Origin: Taibaiella sp. KBW10
Lineage (GTDB): Bacteria > Bacteroidota > Bacteroidia > Chitinophagales > Chitinophagaceae
Length of the DNA: 64,000 nucleotides
Reading direction: 5' to 3'
NCBI RefSeq assembly: GCF_003852495.1
Contig: NZ_QAJI01000007.1
Span: 103,861-167,860 of the forward strand
Shown here: piece after piece, positions 26,651 to 35,798 of the stretch
Layout of the letters: each line of letters opens with the position of its first letter
Position numbering within the stretch: the stretch's first letter is position 1
Notes under the pieces: model-generated
Database searches by the model: none
What the model was told of the DNA's origin: nothing
The model's input: the letters and a program-made list of their open reading frames with translations, nothing else
Program-made: the position numbers and the translations under genes

Positions 26651-28062
26651 ATAAACAGGTTTTGTGCGGCTTCAATAGCTTTGCGTAAAGCCGCGATTTT
26701 ATGATTGACTTCCATCAATTCATTTTTGGCCACCGAAGCAGCCACAACGCCGGCACCGGCACGATAATAAAGAGTATGGTCTTTGCTGAGGAAGGAGCGG
26801 ATCATGATGGCCTGATTAAAATTGCCGTCAAAACCCACATAACCGATACTGCCGCCATAATATCCTCTTGCAGTAGGTTCATAACGGTCGATCAGTTGCA
26901 TCGCTTTGTGCTTGGGCGCACCGGACAAAGTGCCTGCAGGAAAGGTATCGGCCACGACACCAAATTTGGCTGTAGCAGATACCGGATCTGCTCCGGTCAC
27001 TTCCGAAACCATATGAATAACATGGGAATAAAACAGGAGCTCCTTTAAAGCGGTTACGGATACCTTACCGAAGCATTTGCTCAGGTCATTTCTGGCCAAA
27101 TCTATGAGCATGGTATGCTCGGCATTTTCTTTTTTATCGGCTTTTAAAGCAATGGCCAGTTTAAGGTCTTCTTCCTTATTGCCCGTTCTCCGATAGGTGC
27201 CGGCAATAGGATGGATGCTGGCTTTTCCCTCACGAATTTTAAGTTGTGCTTCGGGAGAAGAACCCATCAGCCGGTAGCTGCCATAATCATAGTAGAAAAG
27301 GTATTGAGAAGGATTGATGGATCGAAGGGCACGATAGACATTAAAATCATCTCCGGAGAAAGGGGTTTCAAATTCACGGGACAGTACGACCTGAAAAACG
27401 TCGCCCCGAAAGCAATGCTGGCGTCCTTTTTCGATCACTTCCAGAAAGGCTTCATCTTCAAAATTGGAACGTTCTGCCGCCGTGGTCTTAAATGGATAGG
27501 AAGGAACACTCCGATGGTCGATGTATTGCGCGATCAGGGCTATATCCTGCTCTGCTTGCTCCGGATCGCCCAGCACAACAATGTATAGTTCGTTCCTGAA
27601 GTGATCAAAGACGATGACAAAGTGGTACAGGTTCAGGCGTACATCCGGGATTTGTTTTAATGAGGGTTTTGTGGCGTCAAGTGTTATGTTTTCAAAATAC
27701 CGTACGGTGTCGTAGTTAAGGTATCCAAACAGTCCATTTACGTCAAAATGATAGGGATGCTCGGCAACGGCAAAACGATTAAGATAATCATCTATTTCCT
27801 GTACCAGATTTATATCTGCTGTCATCTCCTTACGGATATTATGTCCATCCGGAAATTTATGTTCCAGTATATTGCCGGATAAGGAGATTCCGGCGATGGG
27901 TGCGCAACAGATATAGGAAAAATCATTTTCCGGATTGCTATGGTCTGCGCTTTCCATTAAAAGGGTTTCGGCAAAATGGTCTCTCAATTTGAGGTAGACA
28001 CTAATGGGTGTTTCTGTATCGGCCAGCCGTTTATGAATACGGCATGCTATTGCATAATGCAT
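26647..28062 (-). CDS. trpE: Anthranilate synthase component I
   Basis: 471 residues. It makes anthranilate from chorismate and ammonia. The chorismate-binding half is complete: GDVFQVVLSREF, PIAGTYRRTG, HTMLIDLARNDL, the H-x-V-S-E-V segment, and F-P-A-G-T-L-S-G-A-P-K-H-K-A near the C-terminus. The N-terminal half contains LLMESADHSN, which corresponds to the LLES-type Trp feedback site of TrpE. First gene of the operon, 90 nt after the leader peptide stop and behind an attenuator terminator. Confidence 0.95.
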   Translation of the reverse strand: MHYAIACRIHKRLADTETPISVYLKLRDHFAETLLMESADHSNPENDFSYICCAPIAGISLSGNILEHKFPDGHNIRKEMTADINLVQEIDDYLNRFAVAEHPYHFDVNGLFGYLNYDTVRYFENITLDATKPSLKQIPDVRLNLYHFVIVFDHFRNELYIVVLGDPEQAEQDIALIAQYIDHRSVPSYPFKTTAAERSNFEDEAFLEVIEKGRQHCFRGDVFQVVLSREFETPFSGDDFNVYRALRSINPSQYLFYYDYGSYRLMGSSPEAQLKIREGKASIHPIAGTYRRTGNKEEDLKLAIALKADKKENAEHTMLIDLARNDLSKCFGKVSVTALKELLFYSHVIHMVSEVTGADPVSATAKFGVVADTFPAGTLSGAPKHKAMQLIDRYEPTARGYYGGSIGYVGFDGNFNQAIMIRSFLSKDHTLYYRAGAGVVAASVAKNELMEVNHKIAALRKAIEAAQNLFI

Positions 28063-28089
28063 ATAATCATTTTTGTAAGTGGAAAAAAT

Positions 28090-28120
28090 AAAAAAAGGGC
28101 CCGCATGAACAGCGGACCCT
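28090..28120 (-). terminator. Attenuator terminator of the trp operon
   Basis: On the minus strand AGGGTCCGC and GCGGGCCCT pair over 9 bp (one G-U) around a 7-nt loop and are followed by a run of seven T. It lies 28 nt before the trpE ATG and 32 nt after the leader peptide stop. Confidence 0.88.
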
Positions 28121-28151
28121 TATACGGGAGATATTTTTATACAAAAAAATA

Positions 28152-28214
28152 CTAGCTATTCACGCGTTGCCATCGTGAAAGCCACCAATATTTATTTGTA
28201 ATTTGTTTGATCAT
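28152..28214 (-). CDS. trpL: Trp leader peptide (attenuator)
   Basis: A 20-residue frame with tryptophan at positions 10, 11 and 15 (TGG TGG ... TGG), the classic signal of a Trp-sensing leader. It is located between the promoter at 28257-28287 and the terminator before trpE. A short hairpin (TTCACG with CGTGAA) encloses the third Trp codon and the codons behind it. With low charged tRNA-Trp the ribosome should stall at the Trp codons and let RNA polymerase pass the terminator. I did not find a clear antiterminator partner by eye. Confidence 0.85.
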   Translation of the reverse strand: MIKQITNKYWWLSRWQRVNS

Positions 28215-28256
28215 ATGTTGTGTGCAAGCAAGCCACATTTAGTGCTTTTGCATGCA

Positions 28257-28287
28257 CAAAAATAAATATATTTTCATATCATCCAAA
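28257..28287 (-). promoter_or_regulatory. Promoter of the trp operon
   Basis: On the minus strand TTTG (28284-28287) and TATTTTTG (28257-28264) with exactly 19 nt between them: a full match to the Bacteroidota consensus TTTG-N19-TAnnTTTG. The leader peptide ATG follows about 43 nt after the -7 element. Confidence 0.75.
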
Positions 28288-28479
28288 TTTATTTTCCATA
28301 ATATGATGCTAAAAGGCTCTGGATGGGAAGTACAGTAAAAGGCAACATTCAATGTTATCCTATGTGTTCCAATAACTTATACGCTTTCTTTATGACCAAC
28401 AAATGACATAAGTATTACCTTCTACTGACAAAGCTTTTCGCACTTCAACAGAACTTTGCGCCCGAAAAAACAGATTTTT

Positions 28480-31011
28480 ATGCGCAAATTATTATATGCA
28501 GGGCTCTTGATAGGTTTACCCTTGATGGCTACGGCACAGACCAACAGACACAACAACCTCGGATCGGAAGAGCACCTCTGGAAGATGAAAAAAATTGCAC
28601 CGCATGAGTTTATTGCGGTGGGCAATGGCGCTTCGGTTGTGAGGTACAATGACAGCTGTAATGACTGGTTGCCTTTAACGGTAGCAGCCGGCAGTGAATT
28701 CAGAAATATTTCTTTTCCAACGCCCAATACCGGTTATATCAGCGGTACCGCCAATTCCCTTTTTAAAACAACCAACGCCGGCAATAGCTGGACCGCTATT
28801 CCGGCTACGGCTACAGGATTAACCAACGGCAGTATTCAGTGTATTCATTTTCTTGATGCACAGAATGGTTTTATTGCCGGTAGTCAGATTGGGGTAAGCG
28901 GTGGTGGCCGCTTCATCAAAAAAACAAGTGATGGTGGTACAACATGGACAACTGTGACACCGGCAGGTATCGCTACTTCTACGGTATATGATATGGCATT
29001 TTTCCCTTCGGGAACGGGTATCGCTGTAGCGACCAATAATCAGGCTTTCCGCAGCACAGACAACGGGAATACCTGGACGGCCATTGCAACACCCGGAACA
29101 GTCTATTCTGTAGCCGTAGCCGGTAGTACTGTAGTGGTGGCGGTAGCAAATAGCCTGATCATGCGCAGTGCGGATCAGGGGCAAACCTGGACGACGATTC
29201 CTACTACGGCCGGCGGTTTGCAGGGAGTACACTTTTATGATGCCCAGCATGGTATGATTACCGGGGCAAACGGCACCATATTGTACACTACTGATGCGGG
29301 TCTGAGCTGGAGTACCATACCCACGCTGCTTAGCCAAAAATTATATGATGTGCAAATGACCAGCGCCACTACCGCAGTAGCTGTGGGTGCTAACGGGGTA
29401 GCGATTGACATAGATGTGAACCAGCATTTCCATAGATTTTTTGAGGAGCATTTCTGCCATCCGCAGGATAGCATTACGTATACACGGTATAACAATGCGG
29501 ATAGAAGTGGCGCAACCAGCCCGAGAAAATGGTTTTTTAATAATGTAAATGAAGACCAAAACGGCTTGGAGGCCGCACAGTGGTTTCCCGGTAAATTTGC
29601 CATCTACGATGCCTATTATTATGAAGATGTCTTGATGCAACATCATTCGGATAGTGCGTATATCGAAACAAGAATATTGAATTTATCTGGTGCCAGCCAG
29701 CTTTCTCTGGAATGGAATGAAGCATTTTATACGCATGTAGACGGAAGGAGCAAAACAATTGTGGAAGGTTTTAACGGAAGTACCTGGATTAAATTATCGG
29801 AAAGTACGGGACTGGACTTTGGTGATGGGGTATCTTCTGCTGTGTTTCCTTCTTTCAAAAGAACAATAGATATTAGTCCTCTTGCCGGGCTTAGCAATGC
29901 CAGACTGCGTTTTGGATATATTGCCCCGAATACCAATGACGGACTAAAAAACTTCTGGGCGGTTAGTGATATCGTGATCAGCAACAGAAGTACGGCGGTA
30001 CAACTGGATAGCATTTTTGCAGATAATACTCCGAATACGGATTGCCTGGACATTAGCCCCAAAGCGATAAAAGTACGTATGCGTAATACCGGCGATCTTC
30101 CTGTATTCCCGCTGGAATTGGCCTGGAGCAGCAGCAATGGCCAATCGGGTGTGACTGCCGACTATAATGCACTTAATGCCGGTAGCTTTACCGATATTGA
30201 GCTGATCAGTAATTTTGCACCGCCTTCGGCTGGTGGTGCCATCACTATCAAAGCCTGGATCAAAAAATTACCGAATCAAAATCCGGCTAATGATACGATC
30301 AGTAAAACCTTTTATTTTGTACCCAGCACAGGGAATACTGCTCTATTGGGTAACGACAGGAGTATTTGTCCCGGGACGACACTGGTACTGCAAGCACCTG
30401 CCTCTTTAGCAAATAGCACCTGGTCTGACGGCTCTACCGGCAATAGCCTGAGCATTAACAATGCCGGTACCTATTGGATTAGCGGTACTTATGGGACTTG
30501 TGCGGTAAGCGATACGGTTACCATTTCTTTATTCACCGTAAGCACACCGGTTATTAGCCAACAGGGCACTACCCTATCTGTCGCTACCGGTTACAGTACT
30601 TATGAGTGGTTTAAAGACAATGTGGCTATTGCGAATAGTAATAACCCTAGTCTTTCGGTTACACAAAGCGGTAATTATACGGTACAGGTAACCACTACCG
30701 ACGGTTGTACCGCGCTATCTTCGGCCTATGCCTATAGCCAAACTACAGGGATTGAGGGCGTTGATAAAAATCGTCCGCAGTTGGTGCTGGCACCCAATCC
30801 GGCTACAGATGTGGTGCGCATTAGCAGTAACACTATCCTTCCAAAAGATGCCGTACTATCCTTGTATGACATGAGCGGGAAACGCTTGCTGGAACAGCCG
30901 TTCAAAGGAGATCACCTGCAATTGGATATAAGTAAACTGGCTTCCGGCATCTATTTATTGCGCCTTCAGGCATCCGGATATACTGCTCAGCATAAGCTGA
31001 TCAAAAAATAA
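28480..31011 (+). CDS. YCF48/BNR-repeat protein with T9SS sorting domain
   Basis: 843 residues from the ATG at 28480, preferred over a TTG 8 codons earlier because the signal peptide then starts cleanly (cleavage near MATA-Q). Residues about 30-310 are a beta propeller of the sialidase/YCF48 type, with repeats such as TTNAGNSWTAI, TSDGGTTWTTV and TTDAGLSWSTI. A jelly-roll-like region follows, then repeats of Ig/PKD style, and a C-terminal type A T9SS sorting domain (LAPNPATDVVRI ... LASGIYLLRL). It is exported by the Por system and probably held on the cell surface. Ligand unknown. A perfect hairpin follows. Confidence 0.87.
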   Translation: MRKLLYAGLLIGLPLMATAQTNRHNNLGSEEHLWKMKKIAPHEFIAVGNGASVVRYNDSCNDWLPLTVAAGSEFRNISFPTPNTGYISGTANSLFKTTNAGNSWTAIPATATGLTNGSIQCIHFLDAQNGFIAGSQIGVSGGGRFIKKTSDGGTTWTTVTPAGIATSTVYDMAFFPSGTGIAVATNNQAFRSTDNGNTWTAIATPGTVYSVAVAGSTVVVAVANSLIMRSADQGQTWTTIPTTAGGLQGVHFYDAQHGMITGANGTILYTTDAGLSWSTIPTLLSQKLYDVQMTSATTAVAVGANGVAIDIDVNQHFHRFFEEHFCHPQDSITYTRYNNADRSGATSPRKWFFNNVNEDQNGLEAAQWFPGKFAIYDAYYYEDVLMQHHSDSAYIETRILNLSGASQLSLEWNEAFYTHVDGRSKTIVEGFNGSTWIKLSESTGLDFGDGVSSAVFPSFKRTIDISPLAGLSNARLRFGYIAPNTNDGLKNFWAVSDIVISNRSTAVQLDSIFADNTPNTDCLDISPKAIKVRMRNTGDLPVFPLELAWSSSNGQSGVTADYNALNAGSFTDIELISNFAPPSAGGAITIKAWIKKLPNQNPANDTISKTFYFVPSTGNTALLGNDRSICPGTTLVLQAPASLANSTWSDGSTGNSLSINNAGTYWISGTYGTCAVSDTVTISLFTVSTPVISQQGTTLSVATGYSTYEWFKDNVAIANSNNPSLSVTQSGNYTVQVTTTDGCTALSSAYAYSQTTGIEGVDKNRPQLVLAPNPATDVVRISSNTILPKDAVLSLYDMSGKRLLEQPFKGDHLQLDISKLASGIYLLRLQASGYTAQHKLIKK

Positions 31012-31034
31012 ATAATTTCTTTTATTTCCTGATA

Positions 31035-31071
31035 ACATAAGGCCCGCGATCGTTGATCGCGGGCCTTATGT
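31035..31071. terminator. Hairpin terminator
   Basis: Perfect 17-bp inverted repeat (31035-31051 with 31055-31071) and 3-nt loop after the T9SS gene; GC-rich core, only a modest T tract (TCTTCT). Confidence 0.75.
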
Positions 31072-31145
31072 CTTCTAAACACCGCCGACCCGCAGCAATA
31101 AAATAACCGTAACAAAGGTGTATGCACACCGGATGTGATTTTGAT

Positions 31146-31153
31146 TATCTTTG
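31146..31153 (+). promoter_or_regulatory. -7 promoter element (TATCTTTG)
   Basis: TATCTTTG matches TAnnTTTG 18 nt before the glycosyltransferase ATG. Fifteen nt upstream is the small inverted repeat GGTGT-N4-ACACC (31118-31131). Confidence 0.5.
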
Positions 31154-31171
31154 CGCCACAAATATAACTTT

Positions 31172-32107
31172 ATGAAGATCAGTGGATTTACAATAATTCG
31201 CAATGCAAGCCTATATGACTTCCCGATTGTGGAGAGTATTCGTTCTGTATTGCCGCTTGTTGATGAATTTATCGTTGTGTTGGGAGACAGCCAGGATAAT
31301 ACGCTGGATCTTTTACAGACAATCGATTCTCCCAAGATCAAGATCATCAATACTCATTGGGATATCGCAACGTTTCATAAAGATGGCAATATCTATGCCC
31401 AACAGACCGATTTAGCGTTAAAGGCCTGCACGGGCGATTGGTGTATTTATATCCAGGCGGATGAAGTATTGCACGAGGCCGGTTATACGGCTATTCAAAA
31501 GGCCTGTACAGATTATTTGCACGATATCCGTGTGGAAGGCTTCATCTTGAAATATGTACATTTTTATGGCAATTATGATCGATATATAGACGCCTTGCAT
31601 TTTGCTTATCCCAAAGAAATCCGCATCGTGCGTAATCTCCCCAAAACCCATTCCTGGAAAGATGCACAGTCTTTCCGGTACATAGAGCACTTTGACGGTA
31701 TTAGCTACGGACAAAAAGAAGGCACACGGAAACTAAATTGCCTGTTGATTGATGCCTATATGTATCATTATGGATGGAGCAGAGATCCGAGAAAGATCGG
31801 TAAGAAAATAGTGGAACAAAAGACGATGCACGATGGTACGGTTGCTGAACATTTTAAAACAGCCTTGTATGATTATGGTAACCTCAGCTATTTTCCCCTT
31901 TTTAAAGGAACACATCCCGGGGTTATGGCAGAGCGTATTAAACAGATGGATTGGGATACTTTTTTACAGTATACCGGCGCGCCTACTTCAAATATGAAAA
32001 AGAAGTTTAAGCTAAAATACAGGATTATCAATTTTATAGAAAATAAACTCTTAGGTGGCCGGACGATAGGTGGATTTAAGAATTATAAACTGATTGGTAA
32101 AGCTTAG
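31172..32107 (+). CDS. GT2-like glycosyltransferase
   Basis: 311 residues from ATG 31172; seven codons of extra open frame begin with TTG inside the promoter and are not used. The start KISGFTIIRNA is typical of GT-A fold transferases of the type that read I..RN...Y......I.S.....DE.IV. The nucleotide/metal-binding part appears as QADEV (about 95) in place of the usual DxD, and the D-W-C-I-Y-I-Q-A-D-E context fits the family. No signal peptide or membrane segment; it likely works at the cytoplasmic side on a surface or lipid-linked glycan. Donor and acceptor unknown. No other glycan genes are near. Confidence 0.78.
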   Translation: MKISGFTIIRNASLYDFPIVESIRSVLPLVDEFIVVLGDSQDNTLDLLQTIDSPKIKIINTHWDIATFHKDGNIYAQQTDLALKACTGDWCIYIQADEVLHEAGYTAIQKACTDYLHDIRVEGFILKYVHFYGNYDRYIDALHFAYPKEIRIVRNLPKTHSWKDAQSFRYIEHFDGISYGQKEGTRKLNCLLIDAYMYHYGWSRDPRKIGKKIVEQKTMHDGTVAEHFKTALYDYGNLSYFPLFKGTHPGVMAERIKQMDWDTFLQYTGAPTSNMKKKFKLKYRIINFIENKLLGGRTIGGFKNYKLIGKA

Positions 32108-32246
32108 TCTTTTTGCATCATCCAAAACATCGCGTCTCCGTGGGACACCATAATTGCAATACCCTTCACTTTGCCGGTAGGTACAGCCATTCGTACCTTA
32201 GCTTGCCATCGAATGATGCTGATGTATGCTGTTATGGCCTGATATT

Positions 32247-33350
32247 TTATTCCGAAAAGGAGCGGATCACTTTGCCATCGTAACGGTATAAACTAGTATT
32301 TCTGGTTCCCGCCCAAATATTTCCCTTACGGTCTCCTAAAACACTGAAAACGGAATAATTACCTAAACCTTCTTCAGCCGTAAAATTTTTGAAGGACTGT
32401 CCATTATAAGACCACAGACCGCCCATATTATCCCTCATTGCAATATTAGCGGCCTCTGTACCAAACCACATATTTCCCGATTCATCCTGCGTGATGCATA
32501 GGACACAGCATTCATCAAATAGTCCTTTTTGCAAAACATTGGTAAAGCTTTTACCATCAAAACGGCACACGCCTTTTCCCCGCCGGCCGGCCCAGATATT
32601 TCCGGCTTTATCTTCAAAAATACGCGAAAACCACACCTCATCATTTGGCGTAAAATGAATTACAGCCTTCCCGTCATACCGGCAAAGTCCTTCAAACCAA
32701 GTGGAGAACCAAATATTTCCGGCCTTATCTTCCAGTATCGTATTTACTGCATTAAGTTGCAGACCGTCCTTATTCTCTACCTTATCCTGATGTAAAAAAT
32801 GGGTAAAAACTTTTCCATCGTAACAATACACCCCATCATTATTGGTGCCGATCCAAATGGTCCCTTTTTTGTCCTGAAAAATACTCCATATCTCCATTGG
32901 GGCTTTAGCGGCTTTATTTCCAATCGCCCCATAGGTATAACTGCCGTTGATGACCGATACAGGTATATTTCTAAATTTCTTTCCGTCGTAGCAAGAAATA
33001 CCCTCGGGAGTGCTTATCCAGATATCGCCGTTTTTATCTGCTGCAATGCCGGAAATGCGATTGCTCATCAGACCGTCTTTCTCTGTGAAATTGGTAAATA
33101 TTTTTCCATCATAGCGATAAATTCCTTCTGCGGAAGTGCCAAACCAAAGGTTTCCTGCCTGATCTTCTATGCTTTGGCCAACAGTGTTATACTTATTGTC
33201 CCCTTGTGTCTTTATCATTTTCGCAGGTCTGGTAGCACGCGCTACATCGGCTTTCGATACACTCGTACCGCCTTGCGCGTTACAGGAGATCGTAAACAAT
33301 AAGAACAGTAATAGTACCGGTATTTGCGTGGCTAAGTAGTGCTTTTTCAT
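32247..33350 (-). CDS. Two-component-regulator-propeller (Reg_prop) lipoprotein
   Basis: 367 residues from the ATG at 33350, chosen because it starts the lipoprotein signal (MKKHYLATQ ... FTISC); the 31 upstream codons are not signal-like. The rest is a beta propeller made of about seven Reg_prop repeats with the core DKAGNIWFGT / DKNGDIWIST and YDGKxFTNF. Such propellers form the periplasmic sensor half of hybrid two-component systems in Bacteroidota. Here it stands alone without kinase or DNA-binding parts, so it may be a free sensor, a scaffold, or a surface lipoprotein. Confidence 0.85.
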   Translation of the reverse strand: MKKHYLATQIPVLLLFLLFTISCNAQGGTSVSKADVARATRPAKMIKTQGDNKYNTVGQSIEDQAGNLWFGTSAEGIYRYDGKIFTNFTEKDGLMSNRISGIAADKNGDIWISTPEGISCYDGKKFRNIPVSVINGSYTYGAIGNKAAKAPMEIWSIFQDKKGTIWIGTNNDGVYCYDGKVFTHFLHQDKVENKDGLQLNAVNTILEDKAGNIWFSTWFEGLCRYDGKAVIHFTPNDEVWFSRIFEDKAGNIWAGRRGKGVCRFDGKSFTNVLQKGLFDECCVLCITQDESGNMWFGTEAANIAMRDNMGGLWSYNGQSFKNFTAEEGLGNYSVFSVLGDRKGNIWAGTRNTSLYRYDGKVIRSFSE

Positions 33351-33669
33351 TATCGTTATTTTAAAGGTTTTGTATTTACTGCTTACAGCATACTCGTGCT
33401 TAGTGCCGCAAGTGCTATCATACAATAGCAACACATCAGGCAAAATAAGCCTTCCCTTTTACTGCGGGACAAGTATCGATTTTTATATACAGTAACAATT
33501 AATGCCCTATGACATAGAGCGATACAAAACCATGAATATAATTCAAATATAAAACGATATACCTATTTTAGAATAGTAATTCTATTTATTTAACGGATGT
33601 AAACAATGCTCAAAACCCTAAGTACACTACAAAATTGCATTCCCGTGATGAAAACGACAAAGCGATACC
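33351..33669. other. Intergenic, one inverted repeat
   Basis: No gene seen. It holds TAGAAT-N4-ATTCTA (33569-33584), a 6-bp inverted repeat with a 4-nt spacer, in AT-rich sequence. No promoter match was found. Confidence 0.4.
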
Positions 33670-34296
33670 TTAAGGATTCTTTGTTGTAGCAAGTGTATCC
33701 TGGATATAGTTTGCAAGCTCATGTTGCACAGAACTATCACTTTCTTTCAAATGTTTGATTATCCTTTCGCGCTCGACTAGGGTCTTATTCTGGCTTAATT
33801 TCTTTTGTCCCTGCAAGTCGGTTACTTCCAGCTCAAAAGCAACAATACCCCGCATCATCCCTTTTTTAAACTTATCAGAAAGGGTACGCCATTGTTCGCG
33901 GTAATCCTCATCATAAAAAGTAATCATCTGCTCCAAAGCCTTCATTTTCTCTGCTTCCGTTTGTAAAATCCGCGCCTTACCATAAGCATGTACGGCTATA
34001 TAATCCCAGGTAGGCACACTTTCCTTTTTGTCATAATGTTGTGGGGAAACATAAGCATGAGGCTCGGTAAAGATAACCAAAGAGATATTGTCTTCTATAT
34101 ATGCCGCCTGTTCATTCGCAAGGGCGAAATGGGCACTGAGCAATACTTTACCCGAACGATCGTCTACAACAAAAGGTAATTGGGTGGCTATGGGTACCTG
34201 ATCTTTTGTTGTTACCATCGTTGCAAAAGCATATCGCTTCATAAAAGCAATTTTTTCGGCCTCGTTATCGAAATGAGATAGATTGGGTATAAACAT
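33670..34296 (-). CDS. FMN-binding PaiB-family protein
   Basis: 208 residues of the PaiB family (split-barrel FMN-binding fold). Family blocks: the start MF(I)PNLSHF, F-A-T-M-V-T, P-I-A-T-Q-L-P-F-V, LSAHFALAN, VIFTEPHAYVSP.HY, and V-P-T-W-D-Y-I-A-V-H-A-Y-G. In Bacillus, PaiB was first described as a negative transcriptional regulator of sporulation and protease genes; here it is better seen as an FMN-binding protein of unknown reaction. The gene after it on the same strand is an EamA transporter with a 124-nt gap upstream, so the two may be linked. Confidence 0.85.
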   Translation of the reverse strand: MFIPNLSHFDNEAEKIAFMKRYAFATMVTTKDQVPIATQLPFVVDDRSGKVLLSAHFALANEQAAYIEDNISLVIFTEPHAYVSPQHYDKKESVPTWDYIAVHAYGKARILQTEAEKMKALEQMITFYDEDYREQWRTLSDKFKKGMMRGIVAFELEVTDLQGQKKLSQNKTLVERERIIKHLKESDSSVQHELANYIQDTLATTKNP

Positions 34297-34420
34297 AAGC
34301 CTTGATTTTTTGAATTATAAAGATGGTACACGGTGTATTAATGCCTGGCTATACATATAGAATTGATGAGTAGCAGGACATTCAACCAATCATCAGGATC
34401 GCCACGTTAAAGATAAGAGA

Positions 34421-35314
34421 CTATTTTGCAAATCTGCGGCTACCCGCAACACAAAGAATGACGCCGACCGTGATGCCCAACATACCGATACTGACCGGTT
34501 CATGCAATAAAGTAGCTGCCAGTGCCAATCCAAAGAAGGGTTGCAACAACTGCAATTGTCCGACGGCAGCAATACCTCCTTGGGCTAAACCTTTATACCA
34601 GAATATAAATCCAATAAACATACTAAAAAGGGAGATGTACGCTAAACCTGCCCAGGCGCTAAAAGGCACGCCTGCAAAAGAGGAGGGTAAATACAGGTAT
34701 AGCAAAGGGATCATGACCGGTAAGGACAAGACTAATGCCCAGGAGATAACTTGCCATCCGCCTAGTGTTTTGGAGAGTTTTGCGCCTTCCGCATAGCCCA
34801 GTCCGCACAAAATGACGGCAAGTAACATGAGGATATCACCAAGGGGCGATGCCGATAAGCCCTGGGCAATGGCATAACCGATTACGAAGAGGCTGCCTAA
34901 GCAAGAGAAGATCCAGAATGCCTTACGAGGCCGCTCTCCCCCACGAAGTACTCCGAATACAGCCGTTGACAGGGGGAGCATGCCCAGAAATACCATAGAA
35001 TGTGCCGAGGTCACATATTGCAAGGCCAGGGCACTGAGCAAGGGAAAGCCTACCACGACGCTTAAAGCAACAATCGCTAAGGAAAGCAGCTGTGTTTTGG
35101 CGGGACGCTTTTCTTTAAAAAGGAGCAAAACACTTAAGGCAAGCAGTCCTGCGATCACCGCACGGGCAAGTGTTACAAAGACAGGATGAAATACCTGCAC
35201 GGCCATCTTTGTTGCCGGTAAGGAACCGCTGAAGATGAGTACCCCGAGCAAGCCATTAATCCAACCGTTCAAAGGCTTATGGACTGGTGCCTGTAGCAAT
35301 AATTTATGATTCAT
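34421..35314 (-). CDS. EamA (DMT) family transporter
   Basis: 297 residues from the ATG at 35314; an upstream frame to 35362 adds 16 residues without features. About ten membrane segments arranged as two EamA repeats, with S-G-S-L-P-A-T-K-M-A in the first helix and S-M-F-I-G-F-I-F-W-Y-K-G near the end. Inner-membrane exporter of small metabolites; substrate unknown. In many bacteria EamA and PaiB-like genes sit together near MocR-type regulators, but no such regulator is seen here. A 22-bp inverted repeat is located 77 nt upstream of the ATG. Confidence 0.85.
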   Translation of the reverse strand: MNHKLLLQAPVHKPLNGWINGLLGVLIFSGSLPATKMAVQVFHPVFVTLARAVIAGLLALSVLLLFKEKRPAKTQLLSLAIVALSVVVGFPLLSALALQYVTSAHSMVFLGMLPLSTAVFGVLRGGERPRKAFWIFSCLGSLFVIGYAIAQGLSASPLGDILMLLAVILCGLGYAEGAKLSKTLGGWQVISWALVLSLPVMIPLLYLYLPSSFAGVPFSAWAGLAYISLFSMFIGFIFWYKGLAQGGIAAVGQLQLLQPFFGLALAATLLHEPVSIGMLGITVGVILCVAGSRRFAK

Positions 35315-35390
35315 GAAGATGTTCTTTTCTGATGAGTACACGAAAATAGAAAGGTATGACAAACAAACACAGCCACAGTTTTACTTATCT

Positions 35391-35412
35391 GTATGGATAC
35401 AGTTATCCATAC
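35391..35412. promoter_or_regulatory. Inverted repeat, candidate operator
   Basis: GTATGGAT-N6-ATCCATAC, a perfect 8-bp inverted repeat, 77 nt before the EamA transporter ATG. It sits where an operator for that gene would be. The rest of 35315-35798 shows no gene. Confidence 0.4.
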
Positions 35413-35798
35413 TACAGCAGCCATAGGTTAGGCCATCTGTTCAACCCCGGATCAAAGATTAACGAAGTGTAATAGGGTTTCGATTATTGTACCCGCGGTT
35501 GGCATGAGTTCTTTATATTGTGTTATGCCAAGTCCCAATCAGGTGTGGAAATAACAGAGTTTTACCCCTCCTGCGATTAACAAGGTAATGAGCAGTGTTT
35601 TTCCGCGCGCAGACTATATAGTTCTATTTTATTTATATTTACACCCTCATGCAACTGAGCTTGTAACCTGACTATTTTATTTTTTAACACCATATCGAAT
35701 TGATCACATTTACATTCCGTAGATCTGGTTTGCATGAGGACGCTCGGGTAAACCAAACATATTAATGACTTCCATTTTTTATCCCTTAATTAAGTGCT

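Noticed and set aside
28456..28479. TTG start for the T9SS gene at 28480
   Set aside because: It adds a charged stretch before the signal peptide; ATG 28480 fits better.
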